Source: Bacillota bacterium
Lineage (GTDB): Bacteria > Bacillota > Sulfobacillia > DUSP01 > JBFMCS01
Assembly (NCBI GenBank): GCA_040754315.1
Contig: JBFMCS010000052.1
Span: 29,309 to 93,308 of the forward strand
Length of the DNA: 64,000 nt
Direction: 5' to 3'
The first letter of the stretch is position 1; each line of letters begins with the position of its first letter. Of this stretch, positions 26,481-35,435 are shown one piece after another. Position numbers and translations under genes: made by a program. The notes beneath the pieces are model-generated. The model saw only the letters and a list, made by a program, of their open reading frames with translations. It did no database searches and had not been told where the DNA came from.

Positions 26481-27113
26481 TTAGCCCAGCAAGCCCTTGG
26501 CCAGGTCGGTGGCGGTCACGGCATCCGGGGCATAGCCGTCAGCGCCGATCTCCGTGGCGAAGTCCTGGGTTACCGGGGCGCCGCCGATCATGACCTTGAC
26601 ACTGTCTCTGAGGTTGGCCTCCTTGAGCGCATCGATGACATCCTTCATAACAAGCATGGTCGTGGTCAGGAGCGCGGACATCCCCACGATCTGAGGGGAG
26701 TGCTGCTTCACGGCATTCACGAAGGTCTCCGCCGAAACGTCCACCCCCAGGTTCACCACGTTCAGGCCCTTGGACTCAAGGAGCATGGCCACGAGGTTCT
26801 TCCCGATGTCGTGGAGGTCCCCCTTGACCGTCCCGATGACCACCGTCCCGGTTCCTGCCCTGCTAGCGGAGTCCAGGTGAGGCTTGACCAGGTCAAGGCC
26901 CATGTTCATGGCCTTGGCCGCCATCAGGACCTCAGGCACGAACATGTCGCACCTTTTGAACCTCTCACCCACCACGTTCATGCCTGCCATGAGACCCTGA
27001 TCCACGATGTCCAGGGGCTTGGCACCCCCATCCAGGGCCTTCTTTACCAGTTCCTGCGACTTGGCGGGATCCCCCGCGATTACCGCTGACGCGATCTCCT
27101 CGAAAAACGCCAC
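26481..27113 (-). CDS. Methyltransferase corrinoid protein, copy 2
   Basis: A 210 aa MttC-type protein with GDLHDIGKN, SALLTTTM and IGGAPVT. It differs from copy 1 (15603-16235) by a single conservative residue (Lys for Arg at about position 23) and about five bases. This copy starts with GTG instead of ATG. The similarity stops at both ends of the CDS. It follows an mttB gene by 74 bases and ends at a rho-independent terminator. The identity suggests that two different methyltransferases charge the same carrier. Confidence 0.92.
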   Translation of the reverse strand: MAFFEEIASAVIAGDPAKSQELVKKALDGGAKPLDIVDQGLMAGMNVVGERFKRCDMFVPEVLMAAKAMNMGLDLVKPHLDSASRAGTGTVVIGTVKGDLHDIGKNLVAMLLESKGLNVVNLGVDVSAETFVNAVKQHSPQIVGMSALLTTTMLVMKDVIDALKEANLRDSVKVMIGGAPVTQDFATEIGADGYAPDAVTATDLAKGLLG

Positions 27114-27187
27114 CTGGTATCCCCCTTTTCCTGCTCGTACTCGCCCGCGGGCTCTCCTGAATGGCCCTGGCGGCGAACCCAGTCAAC

Positions 27188-28621
27188 CTACCGTGCCCAC
27201 CACTTCTTCTCCATCTGGTCCAGCCTCGACTGGACGCCCGCGGCCAAGGGCGCTGGCCTGTGGCTCTCCAAGATCTCACAGGCCTTCTCCCGCAGCACCT
27301 GATCCAGGGGCTTCATGCCCTCCATCTGAGCCAGCTGGTACCTGCTCCGGTCCAGGTGTTTGGTCCGGTGCAGTTCCCGGAAGTGCCTGAAGGTGTGTTC
27401 CTCCGCAACGAAGGTGCCCCCCGGCCCGACCCTGCCAATGATGTCCAGTGCCAAGGTTTCATCGGAGACCTCCACGCCCTTCATGAACTGCCGGATGTAT
27501 CCCGCTAGTTCATCCATGAGAAGGTGCCCCTCAAAACTCAGGACCTCGGAGTGGTCCAGGAACCCTGTGTCATGGATGAGGTTGGATCCGCACATCACTG
27601 AGGCCAGGGCTGAAATGCCGTATTCCATCCCTGCCTGTGCATCCAGGAACTTGGAGTCGCTGACCCCTGCAGTGCCGAACATGGGAAGGTCATAGTAGTG
27701 GCTCATGTCGGTCAGGGCCGAACACAGGAGAGGCAGTTCCGGTGTGCCATAGGAGTAGATGGTGGTGAGCATGTCCATGGCCGAGGGTATCCCGCCGAAG
27801 ACACTGGGGGCTCCTGGCTTCACCAGCTGCTGCATAACGATGCCGCTGACGCTCTCCGCGGTGCCTAGGGTGATTATGCCAGCGTAGGTCACCGGCGCGG
27901 TGGCCCCGCCCATAGGCATCGGGGTATTCACAACAGGCAGGCCCCTCTCAACGGAGCGTAGCGCCACCTCCAACCCGTAGCCATGAACCAGGGGGGTGAT
28001 GGGCTCCGTGTAGACAATGAGGAAGGGCCTCTCGGCCAAGGCATCCGCCCCGCCGCTGATGGCAACCAGCATCTCGTACACGTCCTCAAACACATCCATC
28101 TCGTTGCAGCACATCAGGATGGGTTTAACGGTGTTGGACACTGTCTCCTTGAACTCTACCTGGGTGGCAATGAGGGATGGAACATCCCTGACCTGCCCCA
28201 GGAGCATGATGAACTCCATGTTGGGAAGGTAGTCGTTCATCCGGGCGAACTCGGCCACATCCGCGCGGGTGCATGGGCGACGCTCACCCGTCCTGGGATC
28301 CAGGATCTGGGGGCAGCTGGCACAGCCTCCGAAGTGGCTCCGGCGTCCCCCCAGCTCGAGGGCCTCGTTGCCCAGGCGGTCCCACACCGTGAAGGACGAT
28401 GGGGCCTTCTTCAAGGCCTCTTCCACCAGGCCCTTGGGTATCTTGACGATCTCCCCTTCAACGGTGGCCCCAGCCTTCCTGAGGATCTCCCGGCCCTCCG
28501 GGAGTTCAACCTTTACGCCAACGGTTTCCAGGACCTTGAGTGTGGCCCTGTGTATTCTCTCGCACTGTTCCTCGGAGAGCACCCTGAAAGAGGGCGAGTT
28601 CACCTTGCTGCCGTCGATCAT
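27188..28621 (-). CDS. MttB-superfamily methyltransferase (non-pyrrolysine)
   Basis: A 477 aa COG5598 protein. Blocks: HFGGCASCPQILD (replacing the GTGSD-type loop), IVYTEPITPLVHGYGLE, NTPMPMGGATAPVTYAG, MDMLTTIYSYGTPE, VSDSKFLDAQAGMEYG, LIHDTGFLDHSEVLSFE, and VGPGGTFVAEEHTFRHF. The active-site loops depart from those of the 14136/16258 group, so a different amine substrate is likely. GGAGGGAG before the ATG. Between corrinoid copy 2 and a proline racemase gene; the racemase suggests proline betaine or a hydroxyproline betaine as a candidate substrate. Confidence 0.9.
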   Translation of the reverse strand: MIDGSKVNSPSFRVLSEEQCERIHRATLKVLETVGVKVELPEGREILRKAGATVEGEIVKIPKGLVEEALKKAPSSFTVWDRLGNEALELGGRRSHFGGCASCPQILDPRTGERRPCTRADVAEFARMNDYLPNMEFIMLLGQVRDVPSLIATQVEFKETVSNTVKPILMCCNEMDVFEDVYEMLVAISGGADALAERPFLIVYTEPITPLVHGYGLEVALRSVERGLPVVNTPMPMGGATAPVTYAGIITLGTAESVSGIVMQQLVKPGAPSVFGGIPSAMDMLTTIYSYGTPELPLLCSALTDMSHYYDLPMFGTAGVSDSKFLDAQAGMEYGISALASVMCGSNLIHDTGFLDHSEVLSFEGHLLMDELAGYIRQFMKGVEVSDETLALDIIGRVGPGGTFVAEEHTFRHFRELHRTKHLDRSRYQLAQMEGMKPLDQVLREKACEILESHRPAPLAAGVQSRLDQMEKKWWAR

Positions 28622-28655
28622 TCGTTCTCCCTCCTGTTGCCTGGCTACATCCCCC

Positions 28656-29654
28656 TCACAGGCGAAAGCCCATCTTCAGCGGGTCATCGGGGTGCATTAC
28701 CAGGTTGTTGAGGCCCGTGATATGGGCTCTAGCAGTGATAGTGGGCTGAACAGCATCGAATTCTCCTACCTTGGCCTGGCCAACAAGCCGCCCGGCAAAG
28801 AGCGTCCCCAGGATGCTCTCGTGGACGAACTCCTGGCCCAGTGGCAGCTTGCCCTTGGCATGAAGGGCTGCCATCTTTGCCGAGGTGCCGGTACCGCAGG
28901 GTGACCGGTCCACCTGTCCCTCCCCGAATATCACCACGTTCCGGGCGTGAGCCCGGGGATTTGAGGGAGGCCCAGAGATCTCCACCAGGTCAATGCTGCT
29001 GATGTGGGTCTGGACAGGGTGCCTGACGGGGAAGTCCTGGAGCTCCCGGAGTATCCTCATGCCGATCTGGACCAGTTCGCCGAGGTTCTCCAAGGAGATC
29101 TCACCTACCTGGTCCGAAGAGACTATCCCAAAGAAGTTGCCTCCGAAAGACACATCAACCTTCACATCGCCATGACCTGGCACGGGAACGCTGACATCGC
29201 CGGCAAAGAGGAATGAGGGAACGTTTGTGATGGTCACCGACTTCACCAGGTCGCCCTCCATCACTGCCTTGGCTCTGACAAGCCCTGCCGGCGTGTCCAG
29301 GACCACCTCTGGCTCGCCCTCCCTGGAGGCGACCAAGCCTGTTTCCAAGGCCGCGCTGGCCACGCCGATGCAGCCGTGCCCGCACATGTTCAGGAAACCG
29401 AAGGTGTCCATGAAGATCACACCCAGGTCAGCCTCCGGATGGGTAGGTTCCGTGAGGACCGCCCCGAACATATCGGCATGCCCCCTGGGCTCCCTCATAA
29501 GGAAGCCGCGGAGGTGGTCCAGGTTCTTCATGAGGTAGTCTCGTTTCTGGGCCATTGTGGCGCCGGGAAGGTAAGGAAACCCTCCGGTGACTATCCGCGT
29601 GGGCTCACCCTCAGTGTGGGAATCCACAACGGTAATGAGCCTTTCAAAACGCAT
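28656..29654 (-). CDS. Proline racemase / hydroxyproline epimerase family enzyme
   Basis: A 332 aa PLP-independent racemase. Both catalytic cysteines are present: NMCGHGCIG near residue 90 and DRSPCGTGTSA near residue 255. The second cysteine argues for a true racemase or 2-epimerase rather than a trans-3-hydroxyproline dehydratase, which has Thr there. Start MRFERLITVVDSHTEGEPTR is typical. It is 34 bases from the 27188 mttB and 35 bases from the 29690 mttB, in one operon. MtpB, an MttB relative, demethylates proline betaine, so proline betaine use is plausible. Confidence 0.88.
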   Translation of the reverse strand: MRFERLITVVDSHTEGEPTRIVTGGFPYLPGATMAQKRDYLMKNLDHLRGFLMREPRGHADMFGAVLTEPTHPEADLGVIFMDTFGFLNMCGHGCIGVASAALETGLVASREGEPEVVLDTPAGLVRAKAVMEGDLVKSVTITNVPSFLFAGDVSVPVPGHGDVKVDVSFGGNFFGIVSSDQVGEISLENLGELVQIGMRILRELQDFPVRHPVQTHISSIDLVEISGPPSNPRAHARNVVIFGEGQVDRSPCGTGTSAKMAALHAKGKLPLGQEFVHESILGTLFAGRLVGQAKVGEFDAVQPTITARAHITGLNNLVMHPDDPLKMGFRL

Positions 29655-29689
29655 GGCAATCTCTCCTTCCGCTTATCCGGACGATGGCG

Positions 29690-31138
29690 TCAGGCCCTGG
29701 CGTCAGCGGCATCCACTATGGCCCTGATATGCTTCAGCGTGCCAGCGGGCAAGGGTTCAACCCTGTGTCCCTCGAGAACCTCCGCCGCTCGTTCGTGCAC
29801 CCTCTGGCCCAAGGTCTTCCCGCCCCCGGCCTTCCAGGCATCATAACGCTGGCGGGTAATGAGGTCAGAAAAGGTCAGTTCCTTGCGGAAAAACCGTGTT
29901 GTGTGCTCCTCTTCCAGGAAGTGGCCACCAGGTCCCACCGACTGGGTGACGTTGACGGCCAGTGTATCGTCGTTAACCTCGATGCCCCTGATGAACCGTT
30001 TCGCCATTGCAATGACCTCATTGCTGAGGACCATCATCTCCACGGACCCAGTAGACCCGTACTCGATGTAGCCCACATCGTGGATGAGGTTTCCCCCGCT
30101 GAGGGCGTTCACCAGGATGGAGAAGGTGGCCTCCACCGTAGCCTGCTCATCGAAGGCCGGAGAGTCACTGCACCCGGCAGTGCAGAACAGGGGGATCTTC
30201 GTGTACTGGGCCACATCGGCCAGTGCCGCCTGGAGCAGGTCGAACTCCACGGCACCGTAGGAGAAGAGGGTGGTTCTCATGTCCATCACGGTAAAAACGC
30301 CACCCAGTATGAAGGGCGCCCCCTCCCGGACCAGCTGGTGGAGCACCAACCCGCTCAGGCTCTCAGCCAACCCCGAAGCGAGGGTGCCCGCCAGCGTGGC
30401 CGGGGCGGTAGCCCCCGCCATGGGAGCCGGAGTGTACACTACCGGGATGCCAGCCTCGGCGGAGCGGATCAGCTTATCCACCGCTTCAAGGGGGTGCCTG
30501 AGAGGGGATATGGGTTCGGTGTACATGGCCAGGATCGGGCGTTCGGCCAAGGCCTGGGGGCCTCCAACCACAGCCTCAGCCATGGAGATTATGTCGTTGT
30601 AGCCCTCCAGGTCATGGGCGGTCACCACCACGGGCTTCCCGGTGTTGAGGAGCATGGCCTCATACTGGTGCCTGTCAGAAGAGAGGGTCGGAACGTCCTG
30701 GACCAGTCCGAGGGACATGCAAAAGTCCAGGTTCTTCAGGCCGTCCAAGGCCTTGGCCGCATCGGCAACATTCTTCTTGGTGGTACGGTTCCTCTGGCCC
30801 GTCCAGGGGTCCACGAAATTGGGACAATCAGAGCCGGTTCCGAAGTAGATCTTTGTGCCCTCCAGCTCCACGTCACCCTTGCCAGTCCGGCTGTTGTGGA
30901 GGGTCACCTTTGAAGGGGCCTGAGTCATTGCCCTCTCCACCATGGCCCGGGGGAATCTCACCCTGATGCCGTCAGCCTTGGCACCAGCCTTCCGGAGCAT
31001 CTCCAGGGCAGGTTCGTGATGGAAATCCGCCCCCGTCTCCTCCAGCAGCCTGAGGCTGGCATCAAGGACCCTCTCGATATCGCTGTCTGCCAGGACCCTT
31101 AGCCTCATGGACCTGCACTGACTAGTCTCACACGACAC
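29690..31138 (-). CDS. MttB-superfamily methyltransferase (non-pyrrolysine)
   Basis: A 482 aa COG5598 protein with YFGTGSDCPNFVDPWTGQR, MYTEPISPLRHPLEA, YTPAPMAGATAPATLAG, MDMRTTLFSYGAVEFDLL, CSDSPAFDEQATVE, and VGPGGHFLEEEHTTRFF. GTG 31138 has a GGGAGGG site 6 bases upstream and gives the family length; the open frame reaches 31192. A textbook sigma-54 promoter (31216-31231) lies about 80 bases upstream, and the sigma-54 activator gene is immediately beyond it. First gene of the mttB-racemase-mttB-corrinoid operon. Confidence 0.9.
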   Translation of the reverse strand: MSCETSQCRSMRLRVLADSDIERVLDASLRLLEETGADFHHEPALEMLRKAGAKADGIRVRFPRAMVERAMTQAPSKVTLHNSRTGKGDVELEGTKIYFGTGSDCPNFVDPWTGQRNRTTKKNVADAAKALDGLKNLDFCMSLGLVQDVPTLSSDRHQYEAMLLNTGKPVVVTAHDLEGYNDIISMAEAVVGGPQALAERPILAMYTEPISPLRHPLEAVDKLIRSAEAGIPVVYTPAPMAGATAPATLAGTLASGLAESLSGLVLHQLVREGAPFILGGVFTVMDMRTTLFSYGAVEFDLLQAALADVAQYTKIPLFCTAGCSDSPAFDEQATVEATFSILVNALSGGNLIHDVGYIEYGSTGSVEMMVLSNEVIAMAKRFIRGIEVNDDTLAVNVTQSVGPGGHFLEEEHTTRFFRKELTFSDLITRQRYDAWKAGGGKTLGQRVHERAAEVLEGHRVEPLPAGTLKHIRAIVDAADARA

Positions 31139-31215
31139 TTGTATCCCTCCCAGCTTGTCAGAAGACACCAAATTAGCACTTAGCATTCCCATCTACTGGC
31201 GCGTAGAGAGCATTC

Positions 31216-31231
31216 AGCAAGTTCCGTGCCA
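31216..31231 (-). promoter_or_regulatory. Sigma-54 (-24/-12) promoter
   Basis: Minus strand TGGCACGGAACTTGCT matches the consensus TGGCAC-N5-TTGCW perfectly, with the invariant GG and GC 12 bases apart. It sits between the sigma-54 activator and the 29690 mttB operon, whose start is about 80 bases downstream. Confidence 0.85.
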
Positions 31232-31282
31232 CACCCGGAGAAGCCGGAGCCACTCCCCCTTTGGCCGGGCCTCCTGGGAAGC

Positions 31283-31297
31283 GCAAATAATATTTGC
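31283..31297. promoter_or_regulatory. Palindromic candidate enhancer site
   Basis: GCAAATAATATTTGC is a perfect 7+1+7 palindrome, A/T-rich in an otherwise GC-rich region. It is 50-80 bases upstream of the -24 element, where an enhancer-binding protein would dock. The neighbouring CTTGCGCCA/TGGCGCAAG half-sites extend the symmetry. Predicted target of the adjacent activator. Confidence 0.55.
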
Positions 31298-31342
31298 ATA
31301 ACTGGCGCAAGTGGTACTGGCAGCGCCAAGCATTCTTGCGTT

Positions 31343-33097
31343 TCAGCCCTGCCGGAATTCTTCGAGCCTCAGCCCCATCTTCTTGAGCCGGTACTGCAGG
31401 TTCTGGCGGCTGAGACCCAGGGACCGCGCCGCCCGGGATACATTGCCCTGGTGGGCACGGAGGGCCCGGTTCAGGAAGGCTCGCTCTGCGTCCTCCATGG
31501 CGACACGGAAGGTTTCGTGCTCAATGGGAGGCTTTGCCTCTTCCGCCGTGGCAGGGTGAAGGAAGTAGTAGGGGAGGTGCTTGACCTCGATGCATTCCTC
31601 TCCAGGGGCCACCATGTTCAGTGAACTCTCCACGCAGTGTTCAAGTTCCCGTACATTCCCTGGCCACGGGTGCTTAAGAAACAAAGCCATGACCGCGGCC
31701 GAGGCAGACTTCACCTGCCGGCCAAACCTGCGGTTGTACTTTCTGATGAACCTCTCGGTGAGTTCTGGGATGTCCTCCAGGCGCCTTCTGAGAGGCGGCA
31801 AGCCAAGGTAGACCACACCCAGGCGGTAAAAGAGGTCCTGCCGGATGGTGCCCTTCTCCACCGCCTTCAGGGGATCCACGTTCATGCTGCTGATTATCCT
31901 GGGGGTGACCCGCCTCTCCTTGGTGTCACCCACCCTCCTGATGGTACCCTCCTCGAGAACCCTTAGGAGCTTGCTCTGCAGGAATGGCTGCATGGAGTTG
32001 ATCTCGTCCAGGAAGATGGTTCCCCGTGAGGCCTCCTCGAAGAGGCCTCGCCTGTCCACGGCACCCGTGAAGGCCCCCTTGCTGGTACCAAAGAGGATCC
32101 CCTCCAGGAGTCCCTCGGGAATGGCCGCGCAGTTTATCGCCATGAAGGGCTCTCCGGTCCGGGGGCTGTTGCGGTGGATGCTCTGGGCGAAGAGTTCCTT
32201 ACCGGTTCCCGTCTCCCCGTGGATGAGAATGGGGGAATCCGTCCCGGAAGCCTGCCGGGCTTCCCTTATGACCCGGAGAAAGGAGGGATCCTGCCCTGCT
32301 ATGTCCTCAAAGCTATAGGTGGCCTCCAGTGAGCTCCCCTCGGCAACAGGCGTCGTCGAACCCTGTATCTTCATCTCCATCTCTCTCCACTTGTCCGAGA
32401 ACCTCCGGGCCATGCTGTAGTCCTTTGTTATAGCCACGGCCCCCACCATGTTGCTGTCCTCGTACAAGGGCACGGCCGTGCATATTATGTTTACCATCTT
32501 GCCGTACTTCGTCACATAGGTCTGGTGCTCATTTATAATGGGCTTCCCTGTTCTCATGGCCCTGACCATCAGGCTGGATTCCGGGGCCAGCCTGTATACC
32601 TCACTCACGTGGCGGTAGAGCGCATCGGAGCGGCGCATCTCGTCTATCTCCTCTTGGGAACGGTTCATGAAGATAAGCCGGCCGTCCCGGTCGACCACCT
32701 CAATTCCCTCGCTTATGGAGTTCAATATGTTCTCGTAGCTGTTCTTGGTGGTAACGGTGTTCCTCAGCTGGTCCTTAAGCAGTTCTACCTCTGTGTAGTC
32801 CCTGATGATGAGGGCGGTGGGACACCCCTGGCAGCCCCCGGCCAGAGACACCCGGCAGATCTCCAGGGTCCTCCCTCCTTGGGCATCCCTGATCTCCCGG
32901 GTTATCCGTGAGCGGTCGCTGGGGAAGGTTAGGTGCGGGAGGGCCTCCTCAAGGCTGCGCCCCTCGATTGAGGCGGCACTGTTACCCAGGAGTTCCAGGG
33001 CGCTTGGGTTGTGGCCCCGGATGAAGCCCTCAGCATCCACTAGGACTACGCCTATGGGAAGTGCGTCGATGATCATCCCTTGGGTTGCTGGATCCAT
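31343..33097 (-). CDS. Sigma-54-dependent activator (PAS-PAS-AAA+-Fis)
   Basis: A 584 aa RocR/NtrC-like enhancer-binding protein. An N-terminal PAS (about 5-110) and a second PAS (about 125-225) are followed by the AAA+ core with Walker A GETGTGKE, GAFTGA (sigma-54 contact loop, intact), and Walker B GTIFLDEIN. The C-terminal Fis-type HTH is NVSRAARSLGLSRQNLQYRL. There is no receiver domain, so it is activated by a ligand or PAS signal. It lies between sigma-54 promoters at 31216 (minus) and 33161 (plus) and is the obvious activator of both flanking mttB genes. Confidence 0.93.
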   Translation of the reverse strand: MDPATQGMIIDALPIGVVLVDAEGFIRGHNPSALELLGNSAASIEGRSLEEALPHLTFPSDRSRITREIRDAQGGRTLEICRVSLAGGCQGCPTALIIRDYTEVELLKDQLRNTVTTKNSYENILNSISEGIEVVDRDGRLIFMNRSQEEIDEMRRSDALYRHVSEVYRLAPESSLMVRAMRTGKPIINEHQTYVTKYGKMVNIICTAVPLYEDSNMVGAVAITKDYSMARRFSDKWREMEMKIQGSTTPVAEGSSLEATYSFEDIAGQDPSFLRVIREARQASGTDSPILIHGETGTGKELFAQSIHRNSPRTGEPFMAINCAAIPEGLLEGILFGTSKGAFTGAVDRRGLFEEASRGTIFLDEINSMQPFLQSKLLRVLEEGTIRRVGDTKERRVTPRIISSMNVDPLKAVEKGTIRQDLFYRLGVVYLGLPPLRRRLEDIPELTERFIRKYNRRFGRQVKSASAAVMALFLKHPWPGNVRELEHCVESSLNMVAPGEECIEVKHLPYYFLHPATAEEAKPPIEHETFRVAMEDAERAFLNRALRAHQGNVSRAARSLGLSRQNLQYRLKKMGLRLEEFRQG

Positions 33098-33160
33098 GGA
33101 TTGATCCCCCCGGTAAGAGACACTATTCTACTATTACGGGACATTACCTCCCGGAGGGAA

Positions 33161-33176
33161 TGGCATGGACCTTGCA
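33161..33176 (+). promoter_or_regulatory. Probable sigma-54 promoter for the 33235 mttB
   Basis: TGGCATGGACCTTGCA fits TGGCAC-N5-TTGCA with one mismatch; GG and GC are 12 bases apart. It lies 59 bases before the plus-strand mttB start, divergent from the sigma-54 activator gene. Confidence 0.7.
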
Positions 33177-33234
33177 GAAACATCTGGCAAGGACATCTTC
33201 CGGAGCGTGAAAACCGGGTGAAAGGAGAATGACC

Positions 33235-34686
33235 GTGAGGAGCAATTACGTAGCGAACGCCACCGCGCAGTTCCGGATCCTCTCCCAAGACCAGGTCGAG
33301 GAGATCCACGCGGGGACCATGGAGGTCTTGCAGAGGACGGGCGTTGAGGTGCACCACCCGGAGGCCCTAGACCTCCTGAAGAGGGCGGGTTGCCATGTGG
33401 ACGGGCCCCGGGTCAGGATCCCCTCCTGGCTGGTGGAACGCTCCATCCGGTCGGCCCCGTCCCGGGTTGTGCTGTGCGGCCGTGACGGCAGCCGCAGGTT
33501 ATTCCTGGAAAACCGCAACTTCCACTTCGGTCCAGGGGTCACCAACCCCTTCATATCTGATCCTGTCACAGGCGAAAGGCGCCTTGTCACCCACGGGGAT
33601 GTGGCCAACACTGCAAGACTGGTGGATTCCTTGCCAAACCTGGATTTCGTGATGTCCCTGGCAATGATAAGCGATGTGACCAAGGGACTCGCCGACGTCT
33701 ACGAGGTCGAGGCCATGCTCTCCAATACCACCAAGCCAATAGTGAGCTGGGGCTTCGGGGTGGAAGGCTACCGGGACATCGTGGACATGTGCATTGCCGT
33801 GGCCGGAGGACTGGAGGCACTCCAGAAGAACCCCTTCATCTGCCTCTACTCCGAACCCACCACACCCTTGCAGCACTCCTTCGAGGCCATGGGCAAGCTC
33901 CTCTTCATGGCTGAGCACAACCTCCCCTGCATATATACGCCTGCACCCATGGCGGGAGCCACTGCTCCGGCTACCCTCGCGGGGGTACTGGTGATGGGGA
34001 ACGCCGAGTGCCTCACCGGTGTCGTGGTCAGCCAGTTGAAGCGGGAGGGCGCCCCCATCATAATGGGCGGGGTCCTGACCGTGATGGACATGCGATCCAC
34101 CCTCTTCAGTTACGGGGCGCCAGAGATGCCCCTCCAGAGCGCAGCCATGGTCGATGTGGCCCACTACTACAAGATACCCTCTTTCAGCACGGCCGGCTGT
34201 ACCGATGCCAAGACCTTAGATCTCCAGGCGGCGTCGGAGCTCACCTTCAGTGTCCTCTCCGCGGCCCTCAGCGGGGCCAACCTCATACATGATGTGGGCT
34301 TCCTGGAGTATGGGTCCTCGGGCTCCTACGAGATGCTCCTTCTCGGAGACGAGGTGATAGGGATGGCCAAGCGCCTGGTGAGGGGGATCGAGGTTACCCG
34401 GGATACCATGGCCCTGGACATCATCGACGACGTGGGCCCCGCGGGCCACTTCCTCACGCAGGCCCATACCTTCCGCCATTTCCGGGACCAGCTCTGGACG
34501 CCGCGGTACTTCGACAGGAACCGCTACGACTTGTGGAAGGCGGAGGGCCAGATAGACATGGGGCAGCGATTGAGGGATGAGGCAAACAGGCTCATGAGGG
34601 AGCATTCGGTGGAGCCCCTGGACAAGAAGGTCGTGGAGGGGATCGAGAGGGTTCTCGCCAGGGCCGAAGCGCGGGTGCGCGGGTAG
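33235..34686 (+). CDS. MttB-superfamily methyltransferase (non-pyrrolysine)
   Basis: A 483 aa COG5598 protein closest to 16258-17709. Blocks: FHFGPGVTNPFISDP, CLYSEPTTPLQHS, YTPAPMAGATAPATLAG, MDMRSTLFSYGAPEM, CTDAKTLDLQAASE, LIHDVGFLEYGSSGSYEM, and VGPAGHFLTQAHTF. Of two in-frame starts I prefer GTG 33235 (AGGAG 7 bases upstream) over ATG 33229, because it yields MRSNYVANATAQF as in the paralogues. Under a probable sigma-54 promoter. It converges with a corrinoid gene on the other strand that may be its partner. Confidence 0.9.
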   Translation: MRSNYVANATAQFRILSQDQVEEIHAGTMEVLQRTGVEVHHPEALDLLKRAGCHVDGPRVRIPSWLVERSIRSAPSRVVLCGRDGSRRLFLENRNFHFGPGVTNPFISDPVTGERRLVTHGDVANTARLVDSLPNLDFVMSLAMISDVTKGLADVYEVEAMLSNTTKPIVSWGFGVEGYRDIVDMCIAVAGGLEALQKNPFICLYSEPTTPLQHSFEAMGKLLFMAEHNLPCIYTPAPMAGATAPATLAGVLVMGNAECLTGVVVSQLKREGAPIIMGGVLTVMDMRSTLFSYGAPEMPLQSAAMVDVAHYYKIPSFSTAGCTDAKTLDLQAASELTFSVLSAALSGANLIHDVGFLEYGSSGSYEMLLLGDEVIGMAKRLVRGIEVTRDTMALDIIDDVGPAGHFLTQAHTFRHFRDQLWTPRYFDRNRYDLWKAEGQIDMGQRLRDEANRLMREHSVEPLDKKVVEGIERVLARAEARVRG

Positions 34687-34787
34687 TCACCGGCAAGAAG
34701 GCGGGGCAACGCCTGAGCCTACGGAGAAAACTGGTCTTCAGGGATCGGTTCGTCCTTTGCGTGGGCCACTCCGGGGAATCCCGAGTC

Positions 34788-35435
34788 TCAACCTGTGATC
34801 CAGCCGGCACACAGGGTTGCCCCTGAAGTGGCATCGTGCCCGTAACCGTCGGCACCGATGTCGTCGGCGAACTCCCGGGTTACGGGCCCGCCGCCGACCA
34901 CCACCTTCACGGTGGACCTGAGGCCGGCCTTCTCCAGTGCCCTTATCGTCTGTTTCATGGAGAGCATGGTGGTGGTAAGGAGGGCTGACATCGCAAGCAC
35001 CCTAGGTTTGAGCTGGGCCACGCTCTGGACGAAGGCCTCCGGGGGCACGTCTATGCCTATATCTACCACGTCCAGGCCCTTGCTTTCCATGATTATCGCC
35101 ACCAAGCGCTTACCGATGTCGTGGAGATCCCCAGCAACGGTCCCTATGACGATCCTCCCCTCCTTGCTCGGGTGGGTCTGGGCCAGGAGCGGCTTCAGCA
35201 CGTACAGGCCAGCATGCATTGCCCGGGAACTCAGCAGTACATCAGGTATGGCCATGCTTCCGTTCCGGAAGCGCGATCCAACCACATTCATGCCCTCCAG
35301 GAGCCCCTTGTCCACGATCTCCTCGGGGGAGTGCCCCAACCTGAGGGCCTGCTCGGCCAGGAGTTTTACCAGGGAAGCCCTGCCGTCTATCAGGCTGGAC
35401 TTGATATCCTCATACACGTTGCTGTCTAGGTCCAC
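34788..35435 (-). CDS. Methyltransferase corrinoid protein
   Basis: A 215 aa MttC-type protein with VAGDLHDIGKRLV, MSALLTTTM and VVGGGPVT. Clearly divergent from copies 1 and 2: it has a longer N-terminus (MDLDSNVYEDIKSSLIDG) and a C-terminus ending CAGWITG. GTG start inside the 3' end of the PocR/AraC gene (10-base overlap), so it is co-translated with that regulator. The convergent 33235 mttB is its nearest methyltransferase. Confidence 0.9.
   Translation of the reverse strand: MDLDSNVYEDIKSSLIDGRASLVKLLAEQALRLGHSPEEIVDKGLLEGMNVVGSRFRNGSMAIPDVLLSSRAMHAGLYVLKPLLAQTHPSKEGRIVIGTVAGDLHDIGKRLVAIIMESKGLDVVDIGIDVPPEAFVQSVAQLKPRVLAMSALLTTTMLSMKQTIRALEKAGLRSTVKVVVGGGPVTREFADDIGADGYGHDATSGATLCAGWITG

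Noticed and set aside
29684..30913. Plus-strand frame of 409 codons opposite an mttB gene
   Set aside because: The same antisense pattern appears opposite several mttB paralogues, so it reflects codon composition, not a gene.
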